Below, in pieces: positions 43,235-51,532 of a stretch of 64,000 bases of DNA. Under the pieces are notes generated by a model. That model was not told the DNA's origin. It saw nothing but the letters and a program-made list of their open reading frames with translations, and ran no database searches. Source of the stretch: Ga0077527 sp964433345 (GTDB lineage: Bacteria; Pseudomonadota; Gammaproteobacteria; Burkholderiales; SG8-41); the NCBI GenBank assembly GCA_964433345.1, contig CAYSQJ010000001.1, positions 626,328 to 690,327 on the forward strand, written 5' to 3'. Made by a program: the position numbers and the translations under genes. Position 1 is the stretch's first letter, and each line of letters starts with the position of its first letter.

Positions 43235-43821
43235 GACGACAGTTTCAATGCGGTTTCGGCGAGGCGCCGTCCGAGCAGCAGGCAGAGTTTCTTCTCTTCA
43301 TCGGAAACCGGCATATCGGCAGCGGCGCCGGCGAGGTGGCTGGCTCCGTACGGCGTGCCACCGGTAGTCGTGGTCAGCAGTTCCGGGGCGGAGTAGGGCA
43401 GGCCGACGATCAGCATGCCGTGGTGGAGCAGCGGCAGCATCATCGACACCAGCGTGGTTTCCTGCCCGCCGTGCAGGCTGGCAGTTGATGTGAACACGGC
43501 TGCCGGTTTTCCGCAGAGGGTGCCCTTCAGCCACAGCGCCGAGGTCGAGTCCCAGAAATACTTCATCGGGGCCGCCATGTTGCCGAAGCGGGTTGGAGAA
43601 CCGAGCGCGAGACCGGCACATTCCTCGAGATCCCGCATTTCCGCGTATGGGGCTCCGGAATCCGGGACGGCGGGCGCAATGGCTTCGCTGACTGCAGATA
43701 CGGGTGGTACTGTGCGCAGGCGCGCGGCGGCACCGGCCTGTTCAATGCCGCGCGCGACCAGTCGCGCCATTTCCAGGGTCGCGCCGTGGCGGCTGTAATA
43801 GAGAACCAGGATTTCCCGCAT
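43231..43821 (-). CDS. wrbA: WrbA-like NAD(P)H:quinone oxidoreductase
   Basis: The 196-aa flavodoxin-fold protein begins with the FMN phosphate loop LVLYYSRHGATLEMA, has GLALGSPTRFGNMAAPMKYFWDST and the conserved ending AAVFTSTASLHGGQETTL ... GTPYGASHLAG. It performs two-electron reduction of quinones, protecting from redox cycling. The start at 43821 is by homology; the longer frame adds unrelated sequence. It is 28 bp from the lytic transglycosylase gene. Confidence 0.92.
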   Translation of the reverse strand: MREILVLYYSRHGATLEMARLVARGIEQAGAAARLRTVPPVSAVSEAIAPAVPDSGAPYAEMRDLEECAGLALGSPTRFGNMAAPMKYFWDSTSALWLKGTLCGKPAAVFTSTASLHGGQETTLVSMMLPLLHHGMLIVGLPYSAPELLTTTTGGTPYGASHLAGAAADMPVSDEEKKLCLLLGRRLAETALKLSS

Positions 43822-43849
43822 GGGTGCTGGTGACTCCGTGTTGCCGGTC

Positions 43850-44470
43850 TTAATGCACCGTGCCGCTGTTGACCGGCTGCGCATAGCGCCAGTTGCCATG
43901 CCAGGCGCGCAACACCATGTTCGGATATTCGGCCTTGCCGAGACTGCCGTTGTAGCGGCCCAATGCCCGGAACAGGTTGCCGCTCTCGATGTCGAGGTAA
44001 TGCCGGAGGATGGTGCAACCGTAACGCAGGTTGGTGCGCAGGTGGAACAGGTTGTGGTCGGCGGCGCCGATCAATTTCGCCCAGAACGGCATTACCTGCA
44101 TGTAGCCGCGGGCACCTGCGCTCGACACCGCATATTTGCGGAAGGCACTTTCGACCTGGATCAGTCCCAGCACCAGCTGCGGGTCCAGTCCCGCCCGCTT
44201 GGCCTCGTAGTGTACGGTCAGCAGAAACTCTTCCCGCTCGACGCGCTTTGGCATACGCCGCGCAAGGCGTGGCGACATCGATGCCAGCCAGGCACGTGCT
44301 TCCTGTTCATCGTCGAATGCCAGCACCGGCACCGCCTGATCGGAGATCGCGCGGTGCAGGGTGGCCCTGACGCTGGCCGAAAGAGGTTCGTACTTTTGCG
44401 CACCGCCATGGCTGTGCGGCGAAACCAGCGCCAGTGCCAATGCCAGGATGGTCGTGGTCAGTCCGTGCAT
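43850..44470 (-). CDS. Lytic transglycosylase (SLT domain)
   Basis: The 206-aa protein has a signal peptide (TTTILALALALVSPHSHGG) and a soluble lytic transglycosylase domain. The catalytic Glu is in LGLIQVESAFRKYAVSSAGARGYMQVMP, followed by NLRYGCTILRHYLDIESGNLFRALGRYNGS. It cleaves peptidoglycan glycan strands to anhydro-MurNAc ends in the periplasm. It overlaps the 3' end of proS by 13 nt. Confidence 0.92.
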   Translation of the reverse strand: MHGLTTTILALALALVSPHSHGGAQKYEPLSASVRATLHRAISDQAVPVLAFDDEQEARAWLASMSPRLARRMPKRVEREEFLLTVHYEAKRAGLDPQLVLGLIQVESAFRKYAVSSAGARGYMQVMPFWAKLIGAADHNLFHLRTNLRYGCTILRHYLDIESGNLFRALGRYNGSLGKAEYPNMVLRAWHGNWRYAQPVNSGTVH

Positions 44471-46170
44471 GCCATTGATTTTATTATATCTTTTGCTTCC
44501 GCGCGAGGAAGGTTGCGCGGCTGCGCGTCGCGCCGGCCCTTGTATTCGAATTGCCCCTCCTTGAGGCCGCGATCGCCGATGACAACGCGGTGGGGTACAC
44601 CGATCAGTTCCATGTCCGCAAACATCACGCCCGGCCGTTCGTCGCGATCGTCGAGCAGCACGTCGATGCCCTCAGCGGCAAGCTCTGCACACAGCTGATC
44701 TGCCGCAGCCTTGACCTCGGCACTCTTGTGATAGCCGATGGGCGTGATCGCGACTGCAAACGGCGCTATTGCCTGGGGGAATATGATGCCGCGTTCGTCG
44801 TGGTTCTGCTCGATTGCCGCGGCGACGATGCGGGTGACCCCGATGCCGTAGCAGCCCATTTCCATGATCCTGCTCTTGCCGGATTCGTCGAGGAAACCGA
44901 GGTTCATGGCCTGCGAGTACTTGGTGCGCAGCTGGAAGATGTGGCCGACTTCGATGCCGCGGCAGATTTCGAGACTGCCCTTGCCGTCGGGCGAGGGATC
45001 GCCGCTGACGACATTGCGGATGTCGGCGACCGCAGGCTCGGGGAAATCGCGGCCGATGTTGGCGCCGGTGCAATGATGATCGTCGGCATTGGCGCCGATG
45101 ACGAAATCGGCCATTGCCATCACCGCGCGGTCCGCGATCACCGTACCCTGGAATCCCGCGGGGCCCAGCGAACCCGGGCTCGCGCCAAAGGCGGTGCGGA
45201 TGGTGTCCGCCGAGGCGAACGCGACCGGCTGCTTCAGCTGCTGCAGCTTGCCGGCCTTGACCAGGTTCAGTTCATGGTCGCCGCGCAGCAGCAGCAGCAC
45301 CGGCTTGCCGTCGGCGCCGTCGACGACGACCGCCTTTACGGTGCGATCCGCAGGCAGCTTGAGAAATTTGCACAGCTCGTCGATGGTCTTGACCCCGGGG
45401 GTGTGCACTTTCTGCAGCGGCTGCGCCGCCGCCGGGCGCGGCGTCGCCGGCGCAACTGCCTCCGCCAGTTCGACGTTGGCGGCGTAGTCCGACTGCGGGC
45501 AGTAGGCGATCGCGTCCTCGCCCGAATCGGCGAGCACGTGGAATTCATGCGAGCCGGTGCCGCCTATCGAGCCGGTATCGGCGGCGACCGGGCGAAACTT
45601 CAGTCCGAGCCGGGTGAAGATGCGGCTGTAGGTGTCGTGCATGTTGCGGTATTCGCGCACCAGGTCGTCATGGCTCGCATGGAAGGAGTAGGCGTCCTTC
45701 ATCACGAACTCGCGACCGCGCATGACACCGAAGCGCGGACGGATCTCGTCGCGGAACTTGGTCTGGATCTGATAGAAATTCAGCGGCAGCTGGCGGTAGC
45801 TCTTGACCTCGCGGCGCACCACGTCGCTGATGACCTCCTCATGGGTGGGGCCGAAGCAGAAATCGCGCTGGTGGCGGTCCTTGATGCGCAGCAGTTCCGG
45901 GCCGTACTGCTCCCAGCGCGTCGATTCCTGCCACAGTTCTGCGGGCTGAACCGCCGGCATCAGCAGTTCGATCGCGCCGCCGCGGCTCATTTCCTCGCGG
46001 ATGATGTTCTCGACCTTGCGCAGCACTCTCAGACCCAGCGGCATCCAGGTGTAGACACCGCTGGTCAGACGCTTGATCAGCCCGGCGCGCAGCATCAGCT
46101 TGTGGCTGATGACCTCGGCTTCGGAAGGTGCCTCTTTCAGCGTGGAAATGAAAAACTGCGAAACGCGCAT
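44458..46170 (-). CDS. proS: Prolyl-tRNA synthetase (bacterial type with editing domain)
   Basis: The 570-aa class II enzyme has motif 2/3 features in RSHGLM-type segments: GVYTWMPLGLRVLRKVENIIREEM at the start, FCFGPTHEEVISDVVRREVKSYRQLP (motif 2 region) and GCYGIGVTRIVAAAIEQNHD (motif 3). The INS editing domain between them (TVKAVVVDGADGKPVLLLLRGDHELN) hydrolyses Ala-tRNA-Pro. A C-terminal anticodon-binding domain is present. Complete, with normal length. Confidence 0.96.
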   Translation of the reverse strand: MRVSQFFISTLKEAPSEAEVISHKLMLRAGLIKRLTSGVYTWMPLGLRVLRKVENIIREEMSRGGAIELLMPAVQPAELWQESTRWEQYGPELLRIKDRHQRDFCFGPTHEEVISDVVRREVKSYRQLPLNFYQIQTKFRDEIRPRFGVMRGREFVMKDAYSFHASHDDLVREYRNMHDTYSRIFTRLGLKFRPVAADTGSIGGTGSHEFHVLADSGEDAIAYCPQSDYAANVELAEAVAPATPRPAAAQPLQKVHTPGVKTIDELCKFLKLPADRTVKAVVVDGADGKPVLLLLRGDHELNLVKAGKLQQLKQPVAFASADTIRTAFGASPGSLGPAGFQGTVIADRAVMAMADFVIGANADDHHCTGANIGRDFPEPAVADIRNVVSGDPSPDGKGSLEICRGIEVGHIFQLRTKYSQAMNLGFLDESGKSRIMEMGCYGIGVTRIVAAAIEQNHDERGIIFPQAIAPFAVAITPIGYHKSAEVKAAADQLCAELAAEGIDVLLDDRDERPGVMFADMELIGVPHRVVIGDRGLKEGQFEYKGRRDAQPRNLPRAEAKDIIKSMACTD

Positions 46171-46237
46171 GCCTGTTCCCGATCGGATAAAACCCTTATT
46201 CTACCGGACCTTACGCAAACCCCGTTCACCGCAACCA

Positions 46238-47026
46238 ATGAAATTCATGCCCAAATGGCGCCTGCGCAAGCCCGCCGAGGATACCGAGACCGTCTATGTC
46301 AGCGAGAAGTTCGGCGTGCGTTCCCTGCATATCGGCAGCGATACCGTACAGAGTGCCATGCGCATCGCGCGGCCGTACGACCTCGAGTTGTCCTATACCC
46401 GCTCGATGATGGCCTGCCTGCTGTTTCACGAGGCCCTGCAGGACGTGCTGATGGTGGGTCTGGGCGGTGGCTCGGTGGCGAAGTACGTCCGCCATCATTT
46501 TCCGTCTGCCCGGGTGCGGGTGCTGGAACTGAACCCGCAGGTGGTGGCGGTCGCGCGCCAGTGTTTCCTGGTGCCGCCGGATGACGCCCGTTTCGAGGTC
46601 GTCGTCGGCGACGGCGCGGAATACATGGCGCGCGAGGATGTCACCGCGGACTTGATCATGGTCGACGGGTATGACGCCGAATCTCATGTCGAGGCACTGG
46701 CCACCCGCGAGTTCTACCGCCACTGCCGGGAGCGGCTCGCGCCGGGGGGTGTGCTGGTGGTCAATCTCTGGGGCGGTGACCGCCAGTTCAACGAAGTCCT
46801 CAAGCGCATTGAAGCCGCGTTTCCGGCCGGTACGCTGTGCCTGCCCGCGCGCAAGCCCGGCAATGTCATTGCTTTCGGCTTCCGCGATTCGCCGGGCTTG
46901 TTGCGCTGGCATGAGCTTCAGGGCCGCGCGACGGCGCTGGAGGCGCGGTTTGGCCTGGAGTTTCCGCTGTTCGTGGAAGGGTTGCGCACCATGAATCGCT
47001 GCGACGCCGATTTCCTGCACCCCTGA
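46238..47026 (+). CDS. Spermidine synthase-like methyltransferase-fold protein
   Basis: The 262-aa protein has a Rossmann fold of the polyamine aminopropyltransferase family. The nucleotide loop is DVLMVGLGGGSVAKYVRHHF, followed by VRVLELNPQVVAVARQCF and the acidic pair in LIMVDGYDAESHVEAL. The usual N-terminal beta domain is short. It may make spermidine or use another acceptor. ATG at 46238 is preceded by no strong Shine-Dalgarno. It diverges from proS by 67 bp. Confidence 0.82.
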   Translation: MKFMPKWRLRKPAEDTETVYVSEKFGVRSLHIGSDTVQSAMRIARPYDLELSYTRSMMACLLFHEALQDVLMVGLGGGSVAKYVRHHFPSARVRVLELNPQVVAVARQCFLVPPDDARFEVVVGDGAEYMAREDVTADLIMVDGYDAESHVEALATREFYRHCRERLAPGGVLVVNLWGGDRQFNEVLKRIEAAFPAGTLCLPARKPGNVIAFGFRDSPGLLRWHELQGRATALEARFGLEFPLFVEGLRTMNRCDADFLHP

Positions 47027-47113
47027 ATCCCGGCCTGCGGGTGCCGGTTCGCGGGCTTTCAATGCCCGGGGATTTGTGAAAAAATCAATTTCATATGATC
47101 AATCAATCCGGGG

Positions 47114-47635
47114 ATGACCATGATCGACCGAGATGGCTATCGCCCCAATGTCGGAATCGTACTGTGCAACGCGAAGAACGAGGTGTTCTGGGGTAAGCGG
47201 GTGCGCGAGCATTCGTGGCAGTTTCCGCAAGGCGGCATCAAGGGTGGCGAACGGCCCGAAGCGGCAATGTACCGCGAGTTGCACGAGGAAGTCGGGCTCA
47301 AGCCCGAGCATGTGCAGGTGCTCGGCCGCACGCGGGACTGGCTGCGCTACGAAGTCCCGGAACGCTGGCTGCGACGTGAATGGCGCGGCAATTATCGCGG
47401 ACAGAAACAGATCTGGTTCCTGTTGCGGCTGACGGGGCGTGACTGCGACGTCTGCCTGCGTGCGACCGAGAAACCGGAGTTCGATGCCTGGCGCTGGCAC
47501 GAATATTGGGCGCCGACCCAGGATGTCATCGAGTTCAAACGCGCGGTCTACGAGCAGGCGCTGAACGAACTGTCCCGTTTCCTGGCACGGCGGCCCGCGC
47601 AGCGCAGGGGAATGCGCCCGCTGGTCGGCGTCTAG
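47114..47635 (+). CDS. rppH: RNA pyrophosphohydrolase
   Basis: The 173-aa Nudix hydrolase begins IDRDGYRPNVGIVLCN, a hallmark of RppH, with the Nudix box GGIKGGERPEAAMYRELHEEVGL and the conserved WLRYEVPERWLRR. It removes pyrophosphate from mRNA 5' ends to trigger decay. A second in-frame ATG two codons later (47120) is also possible. Imperfect repeats GGGGATT and ATCCGGGGAT flank the AT-rich region just before the start. Confidence 0.95.
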   Translation: MTMIDRDGYRPNVGIVLCNAKNEVFWGKRVREHSWQFPQGGIKGGERPEAAMYRELHEEVGLKPEHVQVLGRTRDWLRYEVPERWLRREWRGNYRGQKQIWFLLRLTGRDCDVCLRATEKPEFDAWRWHEYWAPTQDVIEFKRAVYEQALNELSRFLARRPAQRRGMRPLVGV

Positions 47636-47722
47636 CTTCAGCAAGCGACCGGTGCGGGAATCAGGCGGCATACCTTGTCCGGCATTGGCCGGCTCGAAAC
47701 TTTCTACGGAGGGCAGGCGTAA

Positions 47723-48316
47723 ATGACACGGGATTACTCAGCCCTGAAACCACTGTCCCTGGAAGCCGGAAGCGGCTATGCGCAACCGACGCAGGCCGTT
47801 CTCGAGCGTGTGCGGATCGACAGTCCTGCTCTTGAGGTGATGACTGATCTGACCCGGGTGACCGCGGTCATCATCCTGCCCGGGGATACGGTCGACGAGG
47901 CGCATCGCCGGATGATCCAGCGCGGCGTCCGGCTGCTGCTGGTCGTCGACCAGGACCGGAGGGTGCACGGGATCGTCACCGCAAACGATGTGCTGGGCGA
48001 GAAACCGGTCAGGATGGCGGTGCAGCGCGGCGTTCCACGCAGCGAGATCCAGGTGCGTGACATCATGACCGAGCGGGAAAGACTGGAGGTGCTCGACCTG
48101 CGGGATGTCCAGTCCTCGACTGTGGGTCATATCGTTGCCACGCTGAAGGCAGCCGGACGCCAGCACACTTTGGTGGTGGATCAGGATGCAAGGGGCCGGC
48201 AACGCGTGCGCGGCGTCTTTTCTGCGACCCAGATTGCCCGCCAGCTGGGGATCGTGATTACCACCGAGGCTGTCGCGCGCACTTTTGCAGATATCGAGGC
48301 AAGCCTCGGGCGTTGA
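47723..48316 (+). CDS. CBS-domain pair protein
   Basis: The 197-aa protein has two CBS domains. One spans the ILPGDTVDEAHRRMIQRGVRLLLVVDQDRRVHGIVTANDVLG region, the other is around HIVATLKAAGRQHTLVVDQDARGRQRVRGVFSATQIARQLG. CBS pairs bind adenine nucleotides and act as energy sensors or tethers. There is no attached enzyme domain. Function unspecified. GGAGGGCAG precedes the ATG. Confidence 0.85.
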   Translation: MTRDYSALKPLSLEAGSGYAQPTQAVLERVRIDSPALEVMTDLTRVTAVIILPGDTVDEAHRRMIQRGVRLLLVVDQDRRVHGIVTANDVLGEKPVRMAVQRGVPRSEIQVRDIMTERERLEVLDLRDVQSSTVGHIVATLKAAGRQHTLVVDQDARGRQRVRGVFSATQIARQLGIVITTEAVARTFADIEASLGR

Positions 48317-48384
48317 ACCCTGTTGCTTCCGTCCTGGCATGCCGGAATGTTGACTCCGGCTCAGGGTTCGATTTACACTCCATT

Positions 48385-48414
48385 CACAGATTAGATTTAG
48401 TCTAAATATCTGTG
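48385..48414. promoter_or_regulatory. Candidate operator upstream of rubrerythrin
   Basis: The outer repeat CACAGAT (48385-48391) and ATCTGTG (48408-48414) encloses the palindrome TTAGA-TTTAG-TCTAA (48391-48405). A weak -35/-10 pair (TTCACA at 48383, ATATCT at 48406) would place it between the promoter elements. It resembles sites for redox or iron regulators, but the regulator is unknown. A further small hairpin, TTGTGC / GCACAA, lies at 48432-48447. Confidence 0.4.
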
Positions 48415-48486
48415 TGTTAGGTTGTTCCCGATTGTGCAATGGCACAAGAGGTATTAACGTAACCTATTGTTTTTAAAGGAGTTTTT

Positions 48487-48906
48487 ATGCAGCTCAAGAA
48501 TTCGAAGACCCACGAAAACCTGAAGGCCGCGTTTGCCGGCGAATCGCAGGCCAACCGTCGCTATCTTTATTTCGCAGCCAAGGCCGACGTCGAAGGCCAG
48601 AACGATGTCGCCGCGGTGTTCCGCTCGACTGCTGAAGGCGAGACCGGCCACGCCCACGGTCACCTCGAGTACATGGAAGCCTGTGGTGATCCCGCGACCG
48701 ATCTGCCGATCGGCCGTACCCGCGACAACCTGAAGGCCGCGATTGCCGGTGAAACCCATGAGTACACCGACATGTACCCGGGCATGGCGAAGACCGCCCG
48801 TGACGAGGGCTTCGGCGAGATCGCTGACTGGTTCGAGACCCTGGCGAAAGCCGAGCGTTCGCACGCCAACCGCTTCCAGAAGGCCCTGGACGGCCTGGCT
48901 GACTGA
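48487..48906 (+). CDS. Rubrerythrin-like diiron peroxidase (no rubredoxin domain)
   Basis: The 139-aa four-helix ferritin-like protein has the diiron ligand motifs AFAGESQANRRYLYFA, EGETGHAHGHLEYM, AIAGETHEYTDMYP and LAKAERSHANRF. The C-terminal rubredoxin-like domain of true rubrerythrin is missing, so it needs an outside electron donor. It is followed by an Fe-S protein and DUF3501, a widespread trio probably concerned with peroxide defence. AAAGGAG lies 5 nt before the ATG. Confidence 0.92.
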   Translation: MQLKNSKTHENLKAAFAGESQANRRYLYFAAKADVEGQNDVAAVFRSTAEGETGHAHGHLEYMEACGDPATDLPIGRTRDNLKAAIAGETHEYTDMYPGMAKTARDEGFGEIADWFETLAKAERSHANRFQKALDGLAD

Positions 48907-48930
48907 TCCGGCTGCAGAGGATCGCCAAGG

Positions 48931-48962
48931 AGAAAGGGGCGCGGATGCGCCTCTTTCTTTTC
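48931..48962 (+). terminator. Rho-independent terminator after rubrerythrin
   Basis: AGAAAGGGGCGC (48931-48942) and GCGCCTCTTTCT (48947-48958) form a stem with a GGAT loop and one mismatch, followed by TTTC. It lies 25 bp after the stop and before the Fe-S protein gene, so it may reduce read-through and keep rubrerythrin mRNA in excess. Confidence 0.6.
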
Positions 48963-48990
48963 ATCCCCTTACTGAGCACGACATCCGAAC

Positions 48991-50331
48991 ATGACCGTAC
49001 GCGAAGGTAGTCTCGAGGCCCCGACCCGGCACCCCCTGGACTGGAAATCCGAGGATTTCTACAACGAGGACAAGCTCAATCACGAACTCGAGCGCGTGTT
49101 CGACATCTGCCACGGCTGCCGCCGCTGCGTGAACCTGTGCACCGCATTTCCAAAGCTGTTCGACCTCGTCGACGAGAGCCCGACGATGGAAGTCGACGGA
49201 GTGGAGAAAAAAGACTACTGGGAAGTCATCGACCGCTGCTACCTCTGCGACATGTGCTACATGACGAAGTGCCCGTATGTGCCGCCGCATGAGTGGAATG
49301 TCGATTTCCCGCACCTGATGCTGCGCGCCAAGGCCGTCAAGTTTCGCAAGGGCGGAACCAGCTTCCGCGACAAGCTGCTGTCGAGCACCGATGCGCTGGG
49401 CAAACTGGCCTCGATCCCGGTGGTGGTGCAGATGGTCAATGCCGCAAACAAGGCGGCACCGGTGCGCAAGGCCATGGACGGCATGCTAGGTATCCACAAG
49501 GATCGCGTACTTCCGGAATACGACAGCGCGAAGTTTCGTTCGACCGCCAGGCCGAATGGTTCGTTTGCGGTGAAGGACGGCAAGCAGACGCCGGGCAAGG
49601 TCGCCATTTTCTCCACCTGCTATGTGAATTACAACGAACCAGGCATCGGACACGACCTGCTGAAGATTCTCGCGCACAACGAAGTGCCGGCGATCGTGGT
49701 CGAGAAGGAAGCCTGCTGCGGCATGCCCAAGCTAGAACTGGGCGATCTCGAGGCGGTGGCCCGCAACAAGGACATCAACATTCCGCCGCTGGCGAAGCTG
49801 GCGCGTGAAGGCTATGCGATCCTGACAGCGGTGCCGTCCTGCACGCTGATGTTCAAGCAGGAGCTGCCTCTGATGTTTCCGGATGACCCCGACGTCAAGG
49901 CAGTGGCCGAAGCGATGTTCGATCCCTTCGAATACCTCGTGCTGCGCCACAAGGACGGCCTGCTGAAGACCGGTTTCAGCAAGGCGCTGGGCAAGGTGTC
50001 GTATCACATACCCTGCCACCTGCGGGTGCAGAACATGGGCCAGAAGACCCGCGAGCTGCTGGAGATGGTGCCCGACACCAAGGTCACCACCGTCGAGCGC
50101 TGTGCCGGCCATGACGGCACCTGGGGGGTCAAGAGCGAGTTCTTCGAGCAGTCGATGAAAATCGGCCGCCCGGTATTCCGCCAGATGGGCGAGGCCGCGC
50201 CGGATTACATCAGCTCGGACTGCGCGATTGCCGGCCGCCACATCCAGCAGGGCATCGGCGAGGGCGCGGCGGGCAGCGCTGCCGAGAAGCAGCATCCCAT
50301 CACCCTGATACGCATTGCTTACGGACTGTGA
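48991..50331 (+). CDS. HdrD/GlpC-like Fe-S oxidoreductase subunit
   Basis: The 446-aa protein has two N-terminal [4Fe-4S] motifs (CHGCRRCVNLCTAFP and CYLCDMCYMTKCPY) and a C-terminal cysteine-rich CCG domain with KEACCGMPKLELGD, PSCTLMFKQELP, YHIPCHLRVQ and ERCAGHDG. It resembles the HdrD or GlpC type and is encoded together with rubrerythrin and DUF3501. It is a plausible electron donor to the rubrerythrin-like protein (inference). It is unrelated to the sHdr operon except by domain type. Confidence 0.88.
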   Translation: MTVREGSLEAPTRHPLDWKSEDFYNEDKLNHELERVFDICHGCRRCVNLCTAFPKLFDLVDESPTMEVDGVEKKDYWEVIDRCYLCDMCYMTKCPYVPPHEWNVDFPHLMLRAKAVKFRKGGTSFRDKLLSSTDALGKLASIPVVVQMVNAANKAAPVRKAMDGMLGIHKDRVLPEYDSAKFRSTARPNGSFAVKDGKQTPGKVAIFSTCYVNYNEPGIGHDLLKILAHNEVPAIVVEKEACCGMPKLELGDLEAVARNKDINIPPLAKLAREGYAILTAVPSCTLMFKQELPLMFPDDPDVKAVAEAMFDPFEYLVLRHKDGLLKTGFSKALGKVSYHIPCHLRVQNMGQKTRELLEMVPDTKVTTVERCAGHDGTWGVKSEFFEQSMKIGRPVFRQMGEAAPDYISSDCAIAGRHIQQGIGEGAAGSAAEKQHPITLIRIAYGL

Positions 50332-50339
50332 GAACGATC

Positions 50340-50924
50340 ATGCCGCAAATTACCCGAGACTCCCTGATGCCCCTCGAGGCCTACGCCAAGGCACGCCCGG
50401 AATTCCGCGCCAAGGTGATGGCGCACAAGAAGGATCGCGCCCTGCACCTGGGCAGCAACGTCACCCTGATCTTCGAGGACGAGCTGACGATCCGCTACCA
50501 GATCCAGGAAATGCTGCGTGCCGAGCGCATTTTCGAGGATGAAGGTATCAACGACGAGCTCGATGCCTACAACCCGCTGGTTCCCGACGGCAGCAACTGG
50601 AAAGCGACGATGATGATCGAGTATCCGGACGAGAACGAGCGCCGTGCCTGGCTCGCCAGGCTGATCGGCATCGAGGACCGGGTCTGGGTACAGGTCGCCG
50701 GTTGCGAGCGCGTACACGCGATCGCCGACGAGGATCTCGAGCGGGAGAACGCGGAAAAAACCTCTTCGGTGCATTTCATGCGCTTCGAACTGACTCCGGC
50801 AATGGTCGCGGCCCTGCGTGGCGGTGCGGCCCTGGCTGCCGGCGTCGATCACCCGAACTATTCGGTGACCGTCGACCGGGTGCCTGAGGCAACGCGGGCC
50901 TCGCTGCTCGCGGATCTCGCCTGA
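50340..50924 (+). CDS. DUF3501 protein
   Basis: The 194-aa protein begins MPQITRDSLMPLEAYAKARPEFR with the family pattern HKKDRALHLGSNVTLIFEDELTIRYQIQEMLRAERIF. It is soluble and without cysteine clusters. It is consistently encoded after the HdrD-like gene. The reaction is unknown. ATG at 50340 is chosen; a GTG at 50328 would overlap the previous stop. The pair LTPAMVAALRGGAALAAGVDH is conserved near the end. Confidence 0.88.
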   Translation: MPQITRDSLMPLEAYAKARPEFRAKVMAHKKDRALHLGSNVTLIFEDELTIRYQIQEMLRAERIFEDEGINDELDAYNPLVPDGSNWKATMMIEYPDENERRAWLARLIGIEDRVWVQVAGCERVHAIADEDLERENAEKTSSVHFMRFELTPAMVAALRGGAALAAGVDHPNYSVTVDRVPEATRASLLADLA

Positions 50925-50977
50925 GGCATTCTGGCTGTGGTCGCCCGCGCTCCGGCCGCGGGCGCTACAATCGGCGC

Positions 50978-51520
50978 ATGAAAATGCCGATCAGGATGGT
51001 TTTGGCTGCAGTCGTTGCCGCCTTTCTTACCACCACCGCGCTTGCGCAATCGCAATGGGAGGGGTGGGACTACAGCTTCGACCGGGAAATCAAGCCCTGG
51101 GCGGAAATGCAGGCGCAGCTGCCGGCATATCCCGGTGACGGCACGCTGCTTCCGATAGATGTCAGCGCGGTGACGACGCACCGCTTTTTTGTTGACGAAA
51201 AATCGGTTTCCACGGGCAGCGACGGCGTTGTGCGCTACACGCTGGTGATCAAGACTTCGGGTGGCGCGACCAACGTGTCTTTCGAGGGCATACGCTGCGA
51301 GACACGGGAGCAGAAATATTACGCGATCGGCCGCGCGGACGGCAGCTGGACACGCGCACGCGATCCGCGGTGGCGGCGCATCGAGTTCCAGCATGTCAAC
51401 GCCCACCACCTCACGCTCTATGGCGAGTATTTCTGCCAGGGCAAGTTCGTGCGGGGCAACGCGACACAGCTCGTGCAGGCGCTGCGTCGCGGGCCGGACC
51501 GGCAGCCGCTGACGGACTGA
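50978..51520 (+). CDS. CNP1-like exported protein
   Basis: The 180-aa protein has a signal peptide (MVLAAVVAAFLTTTALAQS) and a CNP1-like domain: DREIKPWAEMQAQLPAYPGDGTLLPIDVS, HRFFVDEKSVSTGSDGVVRYTLVIKTSGG and EGIRCETREQKYYAIGR with two cysteines (also in EYFCQGKFVRGN) that may form a disulfide. Function unknown. Convergent with proB (12 bp), as in other betaproteobacteria. Confidence 0.85.
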   Translation: MKMPIRMVLAAVVAAFLTTTALAQSQWEGWDYSFDREIKPWAEMQAQLPAYPGDGTLLPIDVSAVTTHRFFVDEKSVSTGSDGVVRYTLVIKTSGGATNVSFEGIRCETREQKYYAIGRADGSWTRARDPRWRRIEFQHVNAHHLTLYGEYFCQGKFVRGNATQLVQALRRGPDRQPLTD

Positions 51521-51532
51521 AACACTCCGGGG

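Noticed and set aside
44474..44490. Possible further copy of the AT-rich repeat (TTGATTTTATT on the plus strand)
   Set aside because: It lies inside the conserved end of proS coding for DIIKSM and lacks the CTTAT part, so the match is likely chance.
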